Below are positions 18,776 through 26,053 of a stretch of DNA of 64,000 nucleotides, piece by piece (position 1 is the first letter of the stretch; each line of letters opens with the position of its first letter). Under the pieces are notes generated by a model. It made no database searches. It had not been told where the DNA came from and worked only from the letters and a program-made list of their open reading frames with translations. This DNA is from Alphaproteobacteria bacterium (GTDB taxonomy: Bacteria; Pseudomonadota; Alphaproteobacteria; Micavibrionales; UBA2020): NCBI GenBank assembly GCA_025934695.1, contig JAICWS010000002.1, positions 248,001 to 312,000 on the forward strand. The letters run 5' to 3'. Made by a program: the position numbers and the translations under genes.

Positions 18776-20119
18776 ATGCTGAAAAAACTGGTTATGGATG
18801 GTACGGCAAAGAAGGCGGGCAGGCTCTTGTGCTCGGCGGCGGCGCTCATGATGTTCTGCGGCGTGTGCCCCGAGAAGGCGCAGGCCTGCGAAGACCCGGC
18901 TTCCGCGGAATCCAACATGATCGACCTTGCGCAGTGGATCACCAACGAGCTCACCAACTACATCACGCAGGAAGAAAGCCTCATCGACGAGAAGCTGACG
19001 CAGGAAGCGACCTACGAGATGGAAAAGCGCCTGTGGGAATTCGACACCAACATCCGCGACGGGCTGTCGTCCCTGTGGCAGAACAAGTGGCTGCCCGCCA
19101 TGATGGACATGACGCGCCAGCTGGCCGCCGTGCGCGTGGACAATGCCCGCACGATGGGCAGCCTCGGCGACGCCGAGACGATGAACGAGAACCTCAACCT
19201 CAAGCAGAAGGAGCAGGTGGACGCCTTCCGGCGCTACCAGCCCAACGAGATGGTCTGCCAGGTGGACTCGCTGATGCGCGCGAACACGGACTGTAATTCG
19301 CTGGGTTCCGGCGGCAAGGGCTGCGGCCCTGAAAAGGCTGCGCGCATGGCCCGCGCCATGACCGGCGGCTACGAGAAAGAGGACGAACTGCACCGCGCCA
19401 ACTACGCGGGCACGCCCGCGGCGGCGGGCAAGGCCGCGGACCAGCTGTCCGAATGGCAGGAATACACCCAGTACTGGTGCGACCCCGCGCGCGGCGACCA
19501 GGGCTGCACGACGGCGGGCACGCTCCCCGGGCAGAACGTGGACCTGGGCGGCCTGCTGTGGGGCGATACCCAGACGCTGGATACCTCGAAGCCGGACGTT
19601 CGCCGAAGAATCGAAGCCGTGCAGCGCTACCTGATCTCGCCCAAGACACCCGACCCGGTGCCGGCCTCGGCCGTCGACTCGCCTTCAGGTCAGGGAGAAT
19701 TGCTGGAGCGCCGCTCGATGGACGCGCGCTATAACGCCATTTACAACGTCGTCGCGCAGATGATCTCCGAGCGCTCGACGGGCACCGAGGTCGACACCTC
19801 TTCGCTGCGCCTCGCCGCCGGCCTGCCCGCCAATGCCGTCGCCGACTCCGGCACCATGCCCCACGGCGCCAGCTATCGCGAGCTGATGGAGTCGCTCACG
19901 CGCGACCGTTTCCTGAACCCTGAATACATCGTGCGCATGGTCAACGCGCCCGAGGAAGTCGTGCGCGAGCAGGGCGCCATCAACGCTTTGAAGATGCAGC
20001 AGATGAACGACATCTATAAGCGCATGGAAGAGATGGTGTTCATGGAGGCCTCGGTCTATGCCGAGGAGCTCGACCACAACAAGCCGCCGCGCGGTCTCGA
20101 AGGCCAGCCGCTTCACTGA
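18776..20119 (+). CDS. Exported cysteine-containing paralogue 4 of 4
   Basis: Starting at ATG 18776 the 447-residue protein has a signal peptide (residues 15-38, LLCSAAALMMFCGVCPEKAQA) with mature start near CEDPA, as in paralogue 3 (QCEDP). Blocks shared with the family: WLPAMMDMTRQLAAVRVDN, MVCQVDSLMRA, YWCDPARGDQGCTTAG, DPVPASAVDSPSGQGELLER, SYRELMESLTRDRFLNPEYI. The four proteins thus share one architecture: export signal, helical region with the M/L-RPAMQ-x-x-T-R-Q block, paired Cys, and a conserved helical C-terminal half. It ends the run. Confidence 0.72.
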   Translation: MLKKLVMDGTAKKAGRLLCSAAALMMFCGVCPEKAQACEDPASAESNMIDLAQWITNELTNYITQEESLIDEKLTQEATYEMEKRLWEFDTNIRDGLSSLWQNKWLPAMMDMTRQLAAVRVDNARTMGSLGDAETMNENLNLKQKEQVDAFRRYQPNEMVCQVDSLMRANTDCNSLGSGGKGCGPEKAARMARAMTGGYEKEDELHRANYAGTPAAAGKAADQLSEWQEYTQYWCDPARGDQGCTTAGTLPGQNVDLGGLLWGDTQTLDTSKPDVRRRIEAVQRYLISPKTPDPVPASAVDSPSGQGELLERRSMDARYNAIYNVVAQMISERSTGTEVDTSSLRLAAGLPANAVADSGTMPHGASYRELMESLTRDRFLNPEYIVRMVNAPEEVVREQGAINALKMQQMNDIYKRMEEMVFMEASVYAEELDHNKPPRGLEGQPLH

Positions 20120-20214
20120 TCCTCACCCGTATTTTCCTTTGTTATGTCATGGGGATGAATTTCCCATCCCTCTGTATTCAAAGCATTTTTTGAACGACTG
20201 TTCGGTTGCCGTAT

Positions 20215-20242
20215 TGATAGGGCGCATTTTCCCTGCTACAGT
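20215..20242 (+). promoter_or_regulatory. Putative promoter of iscX and the RNase J-like gene
   Basis: TTGATA (20215-20220) and TACAGT (20237-20242) are spaced by 16 nt, 35 nt before the iscX ATG. An overlapping alternative is TTGAAC (20190-20195) with TATTGA. Confidence 0.4.
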
Positions 20243-20276
20243 CGAATCGCTTTAAAACATTTAGGAAAAATCCTCC

Positions 20277-20489
20277 ATGCAGCTTTCCTGGTCGGACAGG
20301 GACAGTATCGCACGGGCGCTCATCCAGACCTATCCGGACACGGATCGGATCGCGCTGACGCTTGACGAGCTCAAAGGCCTGGTCACGACGCTGCCAGGCT
20401 TTGCGGGGCCGCCCGAGCCGCCGCGGAAAGCGCATCTCGAGTCCATTCTCTGGACCTGGATGCGGCTTGCAGACGAGGACGGCGGATAA
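20277..20489 (+). CDS. iscX: IscX-like Fe-S assembly adaptor
   Basis: The 70-residue acidic protein matches the IscX/YfhJ pattern: LSWSDRDSIARALIQTYPDT at the start (E. coli has [20 protein letters not shown]), a DEL/L-x-x-W/T-L-P-x-F segment, and a C-terminal HLESILWTWMRLADE (E. coli KILEAILLVWLDEAE). IscX binds the cysteine desulfurase IscS and modulates Fe-S cluster synthesis. No other isc gene is in the window. It is followed after 3 nt by the RNase J-like gene. Confidence 0.8.
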   Translation: MQLSWSDRDSIARALIQTYPDTDRIALTLDELKGLVTTLPGFAGPPEPPRKAHLESILWTWMRLADEDGG

Positions 20490-20492
20490 ATC

Positions 20493-22118
20493 ATGGCTCC
20501 TCCTTCCGAACAGCCGCCTGAAAAAAAAGACGACACCGGAAGGACTCTGCACTGGCATTTGCTTGGCGGCAACAACAAGCACCGTATCGGCGCCAATTCC
20601 GGGCTCTGCGTCTATGAAGAAACCGATCCGATGGGCGAAAAGCAGACGAAGCGCCTGCTGTTCGACGCGGGCGTCCTCCTGGGCGACCGCCGCTTCCCGG
20701 AGTATCCCGAGCTTGCCGACTGCGACAACATCATCGCCGATTACAGCCGCTTCCTGAAAAAACGCGACGCGGCGGAGGCGCCGAAGGAACAGATCGACGC
20801 GGTCTTCCTCACCCATAACCATGTCGACCATCTGGGCGCGCTGCCCTTCCTCGCGCTGATGGGCTACGAGCTGCCGAAAGTCTACGCGACGCCCTATACG
20901 GCCAAGCGCCTCGAGCAGGAATTCTCCAACGCCAACATCCCGCCCGAGGAATGGCCCGAGATCATCTCGATCGCGCCCGGCAAGCCGGTCCAGGAGGGCG
21001 CGGTGAAAGTCTCCGCCTTCTGGGTGTCGCATTCGACGCCCCAGGCGGTGGGCTTTTTCATCGAGACGCCCGAAGGCAATATCGTCAACCCCGGCGATTT
21101 CAAGCTCGACACGACCGTCGTCTGGGGCCCTTCTTTCAGCGAGGAACAATACAAGAAGCTGGCCGGCAAGGGCGTCGATCTTCTGCTGCTGGATTCGACG
21201 GGCGCGGACCGCGACATCGTCCCCACGACCGAGGAAGACGTGCGCGAGACGCTGCGGGATCTCATGGACAAAAATCCCAACAAGCGGTTCGTCATCGCCG
21301 TCATGAGCGGCTTCGAGGAAAACGTCGCCTCCATCGCGAAAGTCGCATCCGAATACGACCGCACGCTGTGGATCTCCGGCTGGTCGCACGAACAATCGCT
21401 TTCGGCCCTGCGCGAAACCGGCATGGCCCTGTCCGACCATGTCGGCAAGGAGCTGGAGGTGAAAAGCCTCGGCACGCAGAAATCCGCGCGCGACCTCGCC
21501 GCCAAGAAACCGGGAAAATCCGTCGTCATCGTGACCGGCGCCGCCGGCTCGCCGGGGTCGACGCTGCCGCGCGCCGCCGACGGCACGCATCCCGCGCTCA
21601 AGCTCGACAAGAAGACCGACATCATCGTGTTCTGCGCGCCCTCGATCCCGGGCCAGGAAAGCTCGCGCGAGAGAATGCTGCACGTGCTGCGGGCCAAGGG
21701 CTTTACGGTCCTCACCCGCCAGGACGCCGAGCTTTACAGCCAGGCCCATGCGCGCCTGCCCGAACTCATCGAATTCGCGAGGATGACGAAACCCAAAATG
21801 CTCATGCCCATCCACGGCGACGAGCACCTGCGCCGCGCCAACGCCGAAGCGATGGACAAGCTGGGTGTCAAGACCCTCGAAGCGGACAACGGCGACGTCA
21901 TCCGCGTCACAAAGGATGGCTGCTGGTCCGTCAATCCGGAAAGCAAGGGCAGGCCGACATTCGTCGGCTTCAAGACGCTGCAGGGCAGCGCCTGGAACGA
22001 CCGCAATTACCTGATGATCACGGCGCCCCAGGAAAAGAAGCCCGGCGCGCCCAAAGAGCCCGCCAACGGCAACCAGAAGAACAAGCGGCCGAAGATCTTC
22101 AACGTCAATCCGAAATAA
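20493..22118 (+). CDS. rnj: RNase J-like metallo-beta-lactamase-fold ribonuclease
   Basis: The 541-residue protein carries the beta-CASP metallo-beta-lactamase pattern: H108-N-H-V-D-H113 (HxHxDH zinc motif), WVSHSTPQAVGF, NPGDFKLD, the beta-CASP segment with a TGA/APSIPGQE block, and MLMPIHGDEHLRR, matching the RNase J PxHGE-type motif near the C-terminus. RNase J is a 5' exonuclease/endonuclease of RNA found in many alphaproteobacteria. The C-terminal tail (residues 510-541) is basic and Lys/Asn-rich. Co-transcription with iscX is likely. Confidence 0.8.
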   Translation: MAPPSEQPPEKKDDTGRTLHWHLLGGNNKHRIGANSGLCVYEETDPMGEKQTKRLLFDAGVLLGDRRFPEYPELADCDNIIADYSRFLKKRDAAEAPKEQIDAVFLTHNHVDHLGALPFLALMGYELPKVYATPYTAKRLEQEFSNANIPPEEWPEIISIAPGKPVQEGAVKVSAFWVSHSTPQAVGFFIETPEGNIVNPGDFKLDTTVVWGPSFSEEQYKKLAGKGVDLLLLDSTGADRDIVPTTEEDVRETLRDLMDKNPNKRFVIAVMSGFEENVASIAKVASEYDRTLWISGWSHEQSLSALRETGMALSDHVGKELEVKSLGTQKSARDLAAKKPGKSVVIVTGAAGSPGSTLPRAADGTHPALKLDKKTDIIVFCAPSIPGQESSRERMLHVLRAKGFTVLTRQDAELYSQAHARLPELIEFARMTKPKMLMPIHGDEHLRRANAEAMDKLGVKTLEADNGDVIRVTKDGCWSVNPESKGRPTFVGFKTLQGSAWNDRNYLMITAPQEKKPGAPKEPANGNQKNKRPKIFNVNPK

Positions 22119-22121
22119 GGT

Positions 22122-23456
22122 TCATCCCTTCGGCGGCAGCCGGGGGTTCGAGAGGAACAGGATGTTCAGCTTCGCCTGCGCCTGCTGCGCGGCGGCGGGG
22201 CCCTTCGACAATTGGCTGCGCAAGGCGTCGGTCATTTCCTGGCGGGCCTTCAGCTGGTTGGCCAGGCTGCTGGGGTCGCCCAGTTCTCCCGCCCGCTTTT
22301 CGAGGGCGGCCGTCATGTCGGCCTGCGCCGCGGGATTTTCGCGCGCCGCGTCCTTGCCGGCCGCGATCTCCGCGGGCGTCGCCGGGCGCACGGTCTGCGC
22401 CGCGATTTCCGCCAGCTGCGCCACTTCGCCCTGGAAGCCGGCAGGCGCCTTGCCCGTCGCGTAATAAGACCAGAGGCCGGCGGCCTCGGTGAACTTCAAC
22501 CCATGGGCCTCGACGATCTCATAGTCCAGGTCGCGCATCTGGTCGCGGTCGAGCTTGCGGAAATTATCGATGCCCATCTCCTGGATTTTCTCCTTCAGCG
22601 CGTAAAGACCGGGCTGGGTATTGTAAACGATGCTGAAAAAATGGCCTTCGTCATCTGCGGCAGTCCGGGCGCGCGCAGGGCCGGTCAGGAACACCCAGGC
22701 CGCGCGCTCCGCCGCGATCTTGTCGATGAACGACAGGTCCGCGCCGTGCCGGACGGCTTCCATCGCGCCGCCGATGTCCGCGAACATCTCCGCATGGTTG
22801 TCTTTCGCCGCGCCGATCAGCCCGTCGCCCCTGTCGGCACGGTAACGGTAATCGAAGCAATGCCAGGTTTCATGGGACGCATTGAAAGCATGGAATTCCT
22901 GCTGCGTCAGTCGCAGGACCACGACTTTGTCTTTCAGCAGCAACTGGTCGCCGACCTGGAAGCCCGCGGCATAATAGCTCTCGAAAGTGGATCCCGGATA
23001 TTCGGGGACGACGACGCAGGCGGTTTGCGCGCCTGGGCCCGGCGTCAGCAGATGGCCGTTCAGCGACGTGGGCTGCTGGCCGTTCATGGCGGTGAAGACC
23101 ATTTCGATCGTGCCCGTGTCGAAGGCCTTTCCGGTTTTCGCTTTCAGGTAATCGCCGATCGCGCCTTCGATATCCGGCGCGTCCTTCCGCAATTTCGCCC
23201 AGGTTACCACCTGGTCGTAATCGACATAGACGATCGGGCCCACGCCCTTCGGCCGCTCCTTGTTGAAGTCCGCGGCCATGGAATTCAGCGACTGGCTTGC
23301 CGCCGTATTGTAGTCCTGCAGCACGGTCGCGACCGTGGGCTGGCTCTCGGGCGGTCTTTCGGCGGCCATCGAATTGCGCGCGGAGCAGCCGCCGAAGAGT
23401 ATCGCGAGGCTCGCAGTCGTCGCCAGCAGCAATTTGCGCGGCATGCCCATGGTCAC
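22122..23456 (-). CDS. Lipoprotein with HExxH metallopeptidase-like motif
   Basis: The 444-residue protein has a lipoprotein signal (LLLATTASLAILFGGC, lipobox FGGC). In the middle is NASHETWHCFDY with H195-E196-T-W-H199, an HExxH zinc-binding motif, followed 24 residues later by E223 in NHAEMFADIGGAME, a reasonable third ligand for a gluzincin-like site. I do not recognise the family. It overlaps the upstream paralogue at GTGA (start GTG 23456; ATG 23450 is an alternative). A surface or periplasmic peptidase is the best guess from the motif; peptidase activity is inference. Confidence 0.65.
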   Translation of the reverse strand: MTMGMPRKLLLATTASLAILFGGCSARNSMAAERPPESQPTVATVLQDYNTAASQSLNSMAADFNKERPKGVGPIVYVDYDQVVTWAKLRKDAPDIEGAIGDYLKAKTGKAFDTGTIEMVFTAMNGQQPTSLNGHLLTPGPGAQTACVVVPEYPGSTFESYYAAGFQVGDQLLLKDKVVVLRLTQQEFHAFNASHETWHCFDYRYRADRGDGLIGAAKDNHAEMFADIGGAMEAVRHGADLSFIDKIAAERAAWVFLTGPARARTAADDEGHFFSIVYNTQPGLYALKEKIQEMGIDNFRKLDRDQMRDLDYEIVEAHGLKFTEAAGLWSYYATGKAPAGFQGEVAQLAEIAAQTVRPATPAEIAAGKDAARENPAAQADMTAALEKRAGELGDPSSLANQLKARQEMTDALRSQLSKGPAAAQQAQAKLNILFLSNPRLPPKG

Positions 23457-24895
23457 GCCATATTCGAGCGGCCGGGGCCCTGCGGCGGCGCGGGCGGCGG
23501 CGCTTTCTCCATCATCGGGCTGCTCAGGAAGATGCCGTTGAGCATCTGGATGATGATGCCCTTTGCTTCCGGATGCTGGTCCATCAGCGCACGGGTATGA
23601 TCGATCATCTCCGCATGGACGCGCAGGCGTGCCGCCGGATCGCCGGGATCTTTCTGGACGTCCTTGTCGGCGAAAATATTCTGCTGGAGATAATCATACA
23701 GCTGGCGCGGCGTCACAGCGGGGACCAGCGACTGCCGCATTTCCTCCGCTGTCATCGGACGGATGGAGCGTTCCACCGCCGCATCCTCGCGCGTCATCAT
23801 TTCGAGGATGATGTCCCGGGCCGACTGGATGGCCGCGGGATCGGCATGCGCCACTTCCAGCGAGCGGAAATATCCCTGGCCCAGCATCGCAAAGCCCATG
23901 ATATGCGTGGCCTGGGCGGGGGTCAGGGAGGCCTTGTCGGTGATCTCGCCGGCCATTTTCACCATCTCCTCGCCCGACAGGGCGCGGAACTTCTCGACCC
24001 CCATGGCGTCGATGCGGGCCTTGAGCTCGCTCAGCGCGGGCGCAGTTTCATCGATGACCGATCCGTAGAAAGGAACATCTTCCGGCGCAAACACACCGGC
24101 ACGCGCCTGCGCCGTCGCGGCGGCGGCGGTCGCGCGGAAATCCGCGAAGGCGGAGATCAGCTTGGTATCCGCCCCATCCCTGACGGCCTGCATCAGGCCG
24201 CCCACGTCCTGGAACACTGCGAGCCGGTGCAGCGCCATGACGCGGTCGAAATCCTTCGTCTGCGCGACGGCTGCGGCATAAGAGGGGCCAAAACATGACC
24301 AAGCCTCGCGCGCGTCGATAATCTCTTCCATCTGCGCGCGGGTGATGGGGATTTGCAGCATCAGGCCTTCCGCCTCATCCTCCGTCTTTCCGGTGCGGGG
24401 ATTGCTCAAGGTGAAAGCCCGGCGCATGAAGCTCTCGGCCGGCATGTTGGGGCTCAACGGCAGAACCACGCAGTCCGCCTGGCTCAGGTCCGCACCCGGC
24501 GCGGCCAGCGGCGCGAAGGAGCCCGTGCCTCCCGCGGCGGACAGCGTGGCGACAGCCAGGATCTGCTGGTCGTTGTAGCTCGTCACGCCTTTCGACTGGA
24601 GGTATTCCTTCGTCATGCCGGGGAAGGCGTCCATGCTGCCTTTCAGCTGCAGCCACGTCGCCATGATGTCGGGATCGACATAGACGATGCGCGGTGCGCG
24701 GGCAGGGCGTTCCTTGTTCATCCGCGCTTCCAGCGCCCCGAGCGCCTTGGAATCTTTTGTCTGATAGACCGATGTGATCGTGGCAAGGTCAGGCGTCGCC
24801 GGCGTTTTCTTTGCCTGCGCCGACGCCGCGTCACCGAAAGCCAGCACGAGACCCGCCGCAGCGGTCGCCAGCAATTTCACCTTGAAAGGTTTCAT
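23453..24895 (-). CDS. Exported paralogue lacking the HExxH motif
   Basis: The 480-residue protein begins at ATG 24895 (MKPFKVKLLATAAAGLVLAF, signal ending ASAQA), chosen because GGGGGA lies 9 nt upstream; ATGs at 24919 and 24904 are possible. It is homologous to the downstream gene throughout (RIVYVDPDIMATWLQLKG against PIVYVDYDQVVTWAKLRK; DVGGLMQAVRDGAD against DIGGAMEAVRHGAD). At the active-site position it has DAREAWSCFG, so both His are absent while the Glu (about residue 197) remains. It looks like a catalytically dead partner or a regulator of the downstream protein. Confidence 0.65.
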   Translation of the reverse strand: MKPFKVKLLATAAAGLVLAFGDAASAQAKKTPATPDLATITSVYQTKDSKALGALEARMNKERPARAPRIVYVDPDIMATWLQLKGSMDAFPGMTKEYLQSKGVTSYNDQQILAVATLSAAGGTGSFAPLAAPGADLSQADCVVLPLSPNMPAESFMRRAFTLSNPRTGKTEDEAEGLMLQIPITRAQMEEIIDAREAWSCFGPSYAAAVAQTKDFDRVMALHRLAVFQDVGGLMQAVRDGADTKLISAFADFRATAAAATAQARAGVFAPEDVPFYGSVIDETAPALSELKARIDAMGVEKFRALSGEEMVKMAGEITDKASLTPAQATHIMGFAMLGQGYFRSLEVAHADPAAIQSARDIILEMMTREDAAVERSIRPMTAEEMRQSLVPAVTPRQLYDYLQQNIFADKDVQKDPGDPAARLRVHAEMIDHTRALMDQHPEAKGIIIQMLNGIFLSSPMMEKAPPPAPPQGPGRSNMA

Positions 24896-24932
24896 TTTTA
24901 TCATTCCCCCGATACGCATTACGTCCTAAACG

Positions 24933-24969
24933 TTCCATATATTATAAAGTATATATGGAAAATAGGCAA
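24933..24969 (-). promoter_or_regulatory. Promoter overlapping a 10-bp inverted repeat (HExxH gene pair)
   Basis: On the minus strand TTGCCT (24964-24969) and TATAAT (24941-24946) are spaced by 17 nt. A perfect inverted repeat, TTCCATATAT (24933-24942) and ATATATGGAA (24951-24960) with an 8-nt spacer, covers the -10 box and part of the spacer. The arrangement suggests direct repression of the two-gene operon. Confidence 0.6.
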
Positions 24970-25015
24970 TGGCCATTTAAGCCCTTTCTTTCAAAGGCTT
25001 AAAGGGGAATTTTTT

Positions 25016-26035
25016 TTAAAGGAAGTTCACCAGCGACAGCTTGCTTAGCGTGCTGGTGACGTTATAGGAGGCCTCCAGCTGCGTCTGCAATGCCTGCAGT
25101 TGGGTGACCGCCTTGGTCGTGTCGGTGTTTTCGGTCGTGCTGAGATAGCTGTTCAGCGTCGCCTGGTCCTGGCGGTGGTCGTCCTGGATGTGGGTGATAA
25201 GGGCGGAGGTGTTGCCGAGCTGCCCCTGCGACTGCGCCAGCTGGTCCACGCCGCTCTGCGCGAGATGCGATACCTGGCTCAGCATCTTGTCGAGATCGTC
25301 TGTAGTCGGCACGTCAGTGCCGGAATTGGGAACCTTCAGGTTCGCGAGCAGCCCCAGCGCCTGGATAACCTGCTGGAACCCGCCCGTGTCGGCCTTCACC
25401 GTGTAGTCGATGTTCGTGTTCTGGTCGATCTGGGCGTTCACGGCGCCCGAGGTCGACAGGGCCGGGTTGAGACCCAGCTGCGTCGACGAAAAGCCCGCGA
25501 CATCGGACTGGAACTGCGCCGTCGTGATGGTGCCGTTAAGCCAGTTCGTCACTTCGCTCTGCATGTTGGCGTTGAGCTGGGCATCGTCGGTCACGGGCTG
25601 CGCCGAGGTATCGGAGCCCGCAAAGAGGTAACGCCCGTTGATGTTCAGGTTCGCCAGGTTCTCGATGAAGGGCAGCGTGCTCTTGGCGAGGTCGATGAGG
25701 GCGGGCACGTTCGCCGTGCTCTGCTGGATCGCGGATGAAATGCCATTGATGACCGTCTGCGCCGCCGACTGCGCGCTGGTCAGCGCCTGGTTCATCTGGC
25801 CGATGCGGTTGTTGACCGTCGTGATATTGTCGAGATAGGACTGGAGGTTGCTGGCGTCGACGCGCGTCTGCAGGACGCTTTGCGCCACGGTGCCGCCGAA
25901 GCCGGCGAGCGTCGGGTTCTGCTGGCCCGACGAAATCTGCTGCTCCAGCGTCGCGATCTGGCTGTTCAGGCTGGACAGGCTATTGTTCTGCGCCGTGGTC
26001 TGCGCCAGGAATGAAATGTTCGAAATGGTCGTCAT
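25016..26035 (-). CDS. flgL: Flagellar hook-filament junction protein FlgL
   Basis: The 339-residue protein is flagellin-like: N-terminal heptad region with NSLSSLNSQIATLEQQISSG, the typical DNITTVNNRIGQMNQALTSA helix and a NINGRYLFAGSDTSAQPV block (flagellin/FlgL signature). The C-terminal helix (TKAVTQLQALQTQLEASYNV) matches the D0/D1 ends of FlgL. It is exported by the flagellar type III apparatus and joins hook to filament. It lies 18 nt after flgK, with AAGGAGG as RBS, and is driven by the sigma-54 promoter upstream of flgK. Confidence 0.88.
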   Translation of the reverse strand: MTTISNISFLAQTTAQNNSLSSLNSQIATLEQQISSGQQNPTLAGFGGTVAQSVLQTRVDASNLQSYLDNITTVNNRIGQMNQALTSAQSAAQTVINGISSAIQQSTANVPALIDLAKSTLPFIENLANLNINGRYLFAGSDTSAQPVTDDAQLNANMQSEVTNWLNGTITTAQFQSDVAGFSSTQLGLNPALSTSGAVNAQIDQNTNIDYTVKADTGGFQQVIQALGLLANLKVPNSGTDVPTTDDLDKMLSQVSHLAQSGVDQLAQSQGQLGNTSALITHIQDDHRQDQATLNSYLSTTENTDTTKAVTQLQALQTQLEASYNVTSTLSKLSLVNFL

Positions 26036-26053
26036 GGCTTAAGGGCCTCCTTG

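Noticed and set aside
20178-21827. Long minus-strand frame opposite the RNase J-like gene
   Set aside because: Antisense shadow; the plus-strand frame has the HxHxDH motif and all family blocks.
24961-25015. Possible terminator near the flgL end (AAGCC...GGCTT and a T-run at 25007-25015)
   Set aside because: The T-run is on the strand opposite to flgL transcription and the stem contains a bulge, so it does not convincingly serve any gene.
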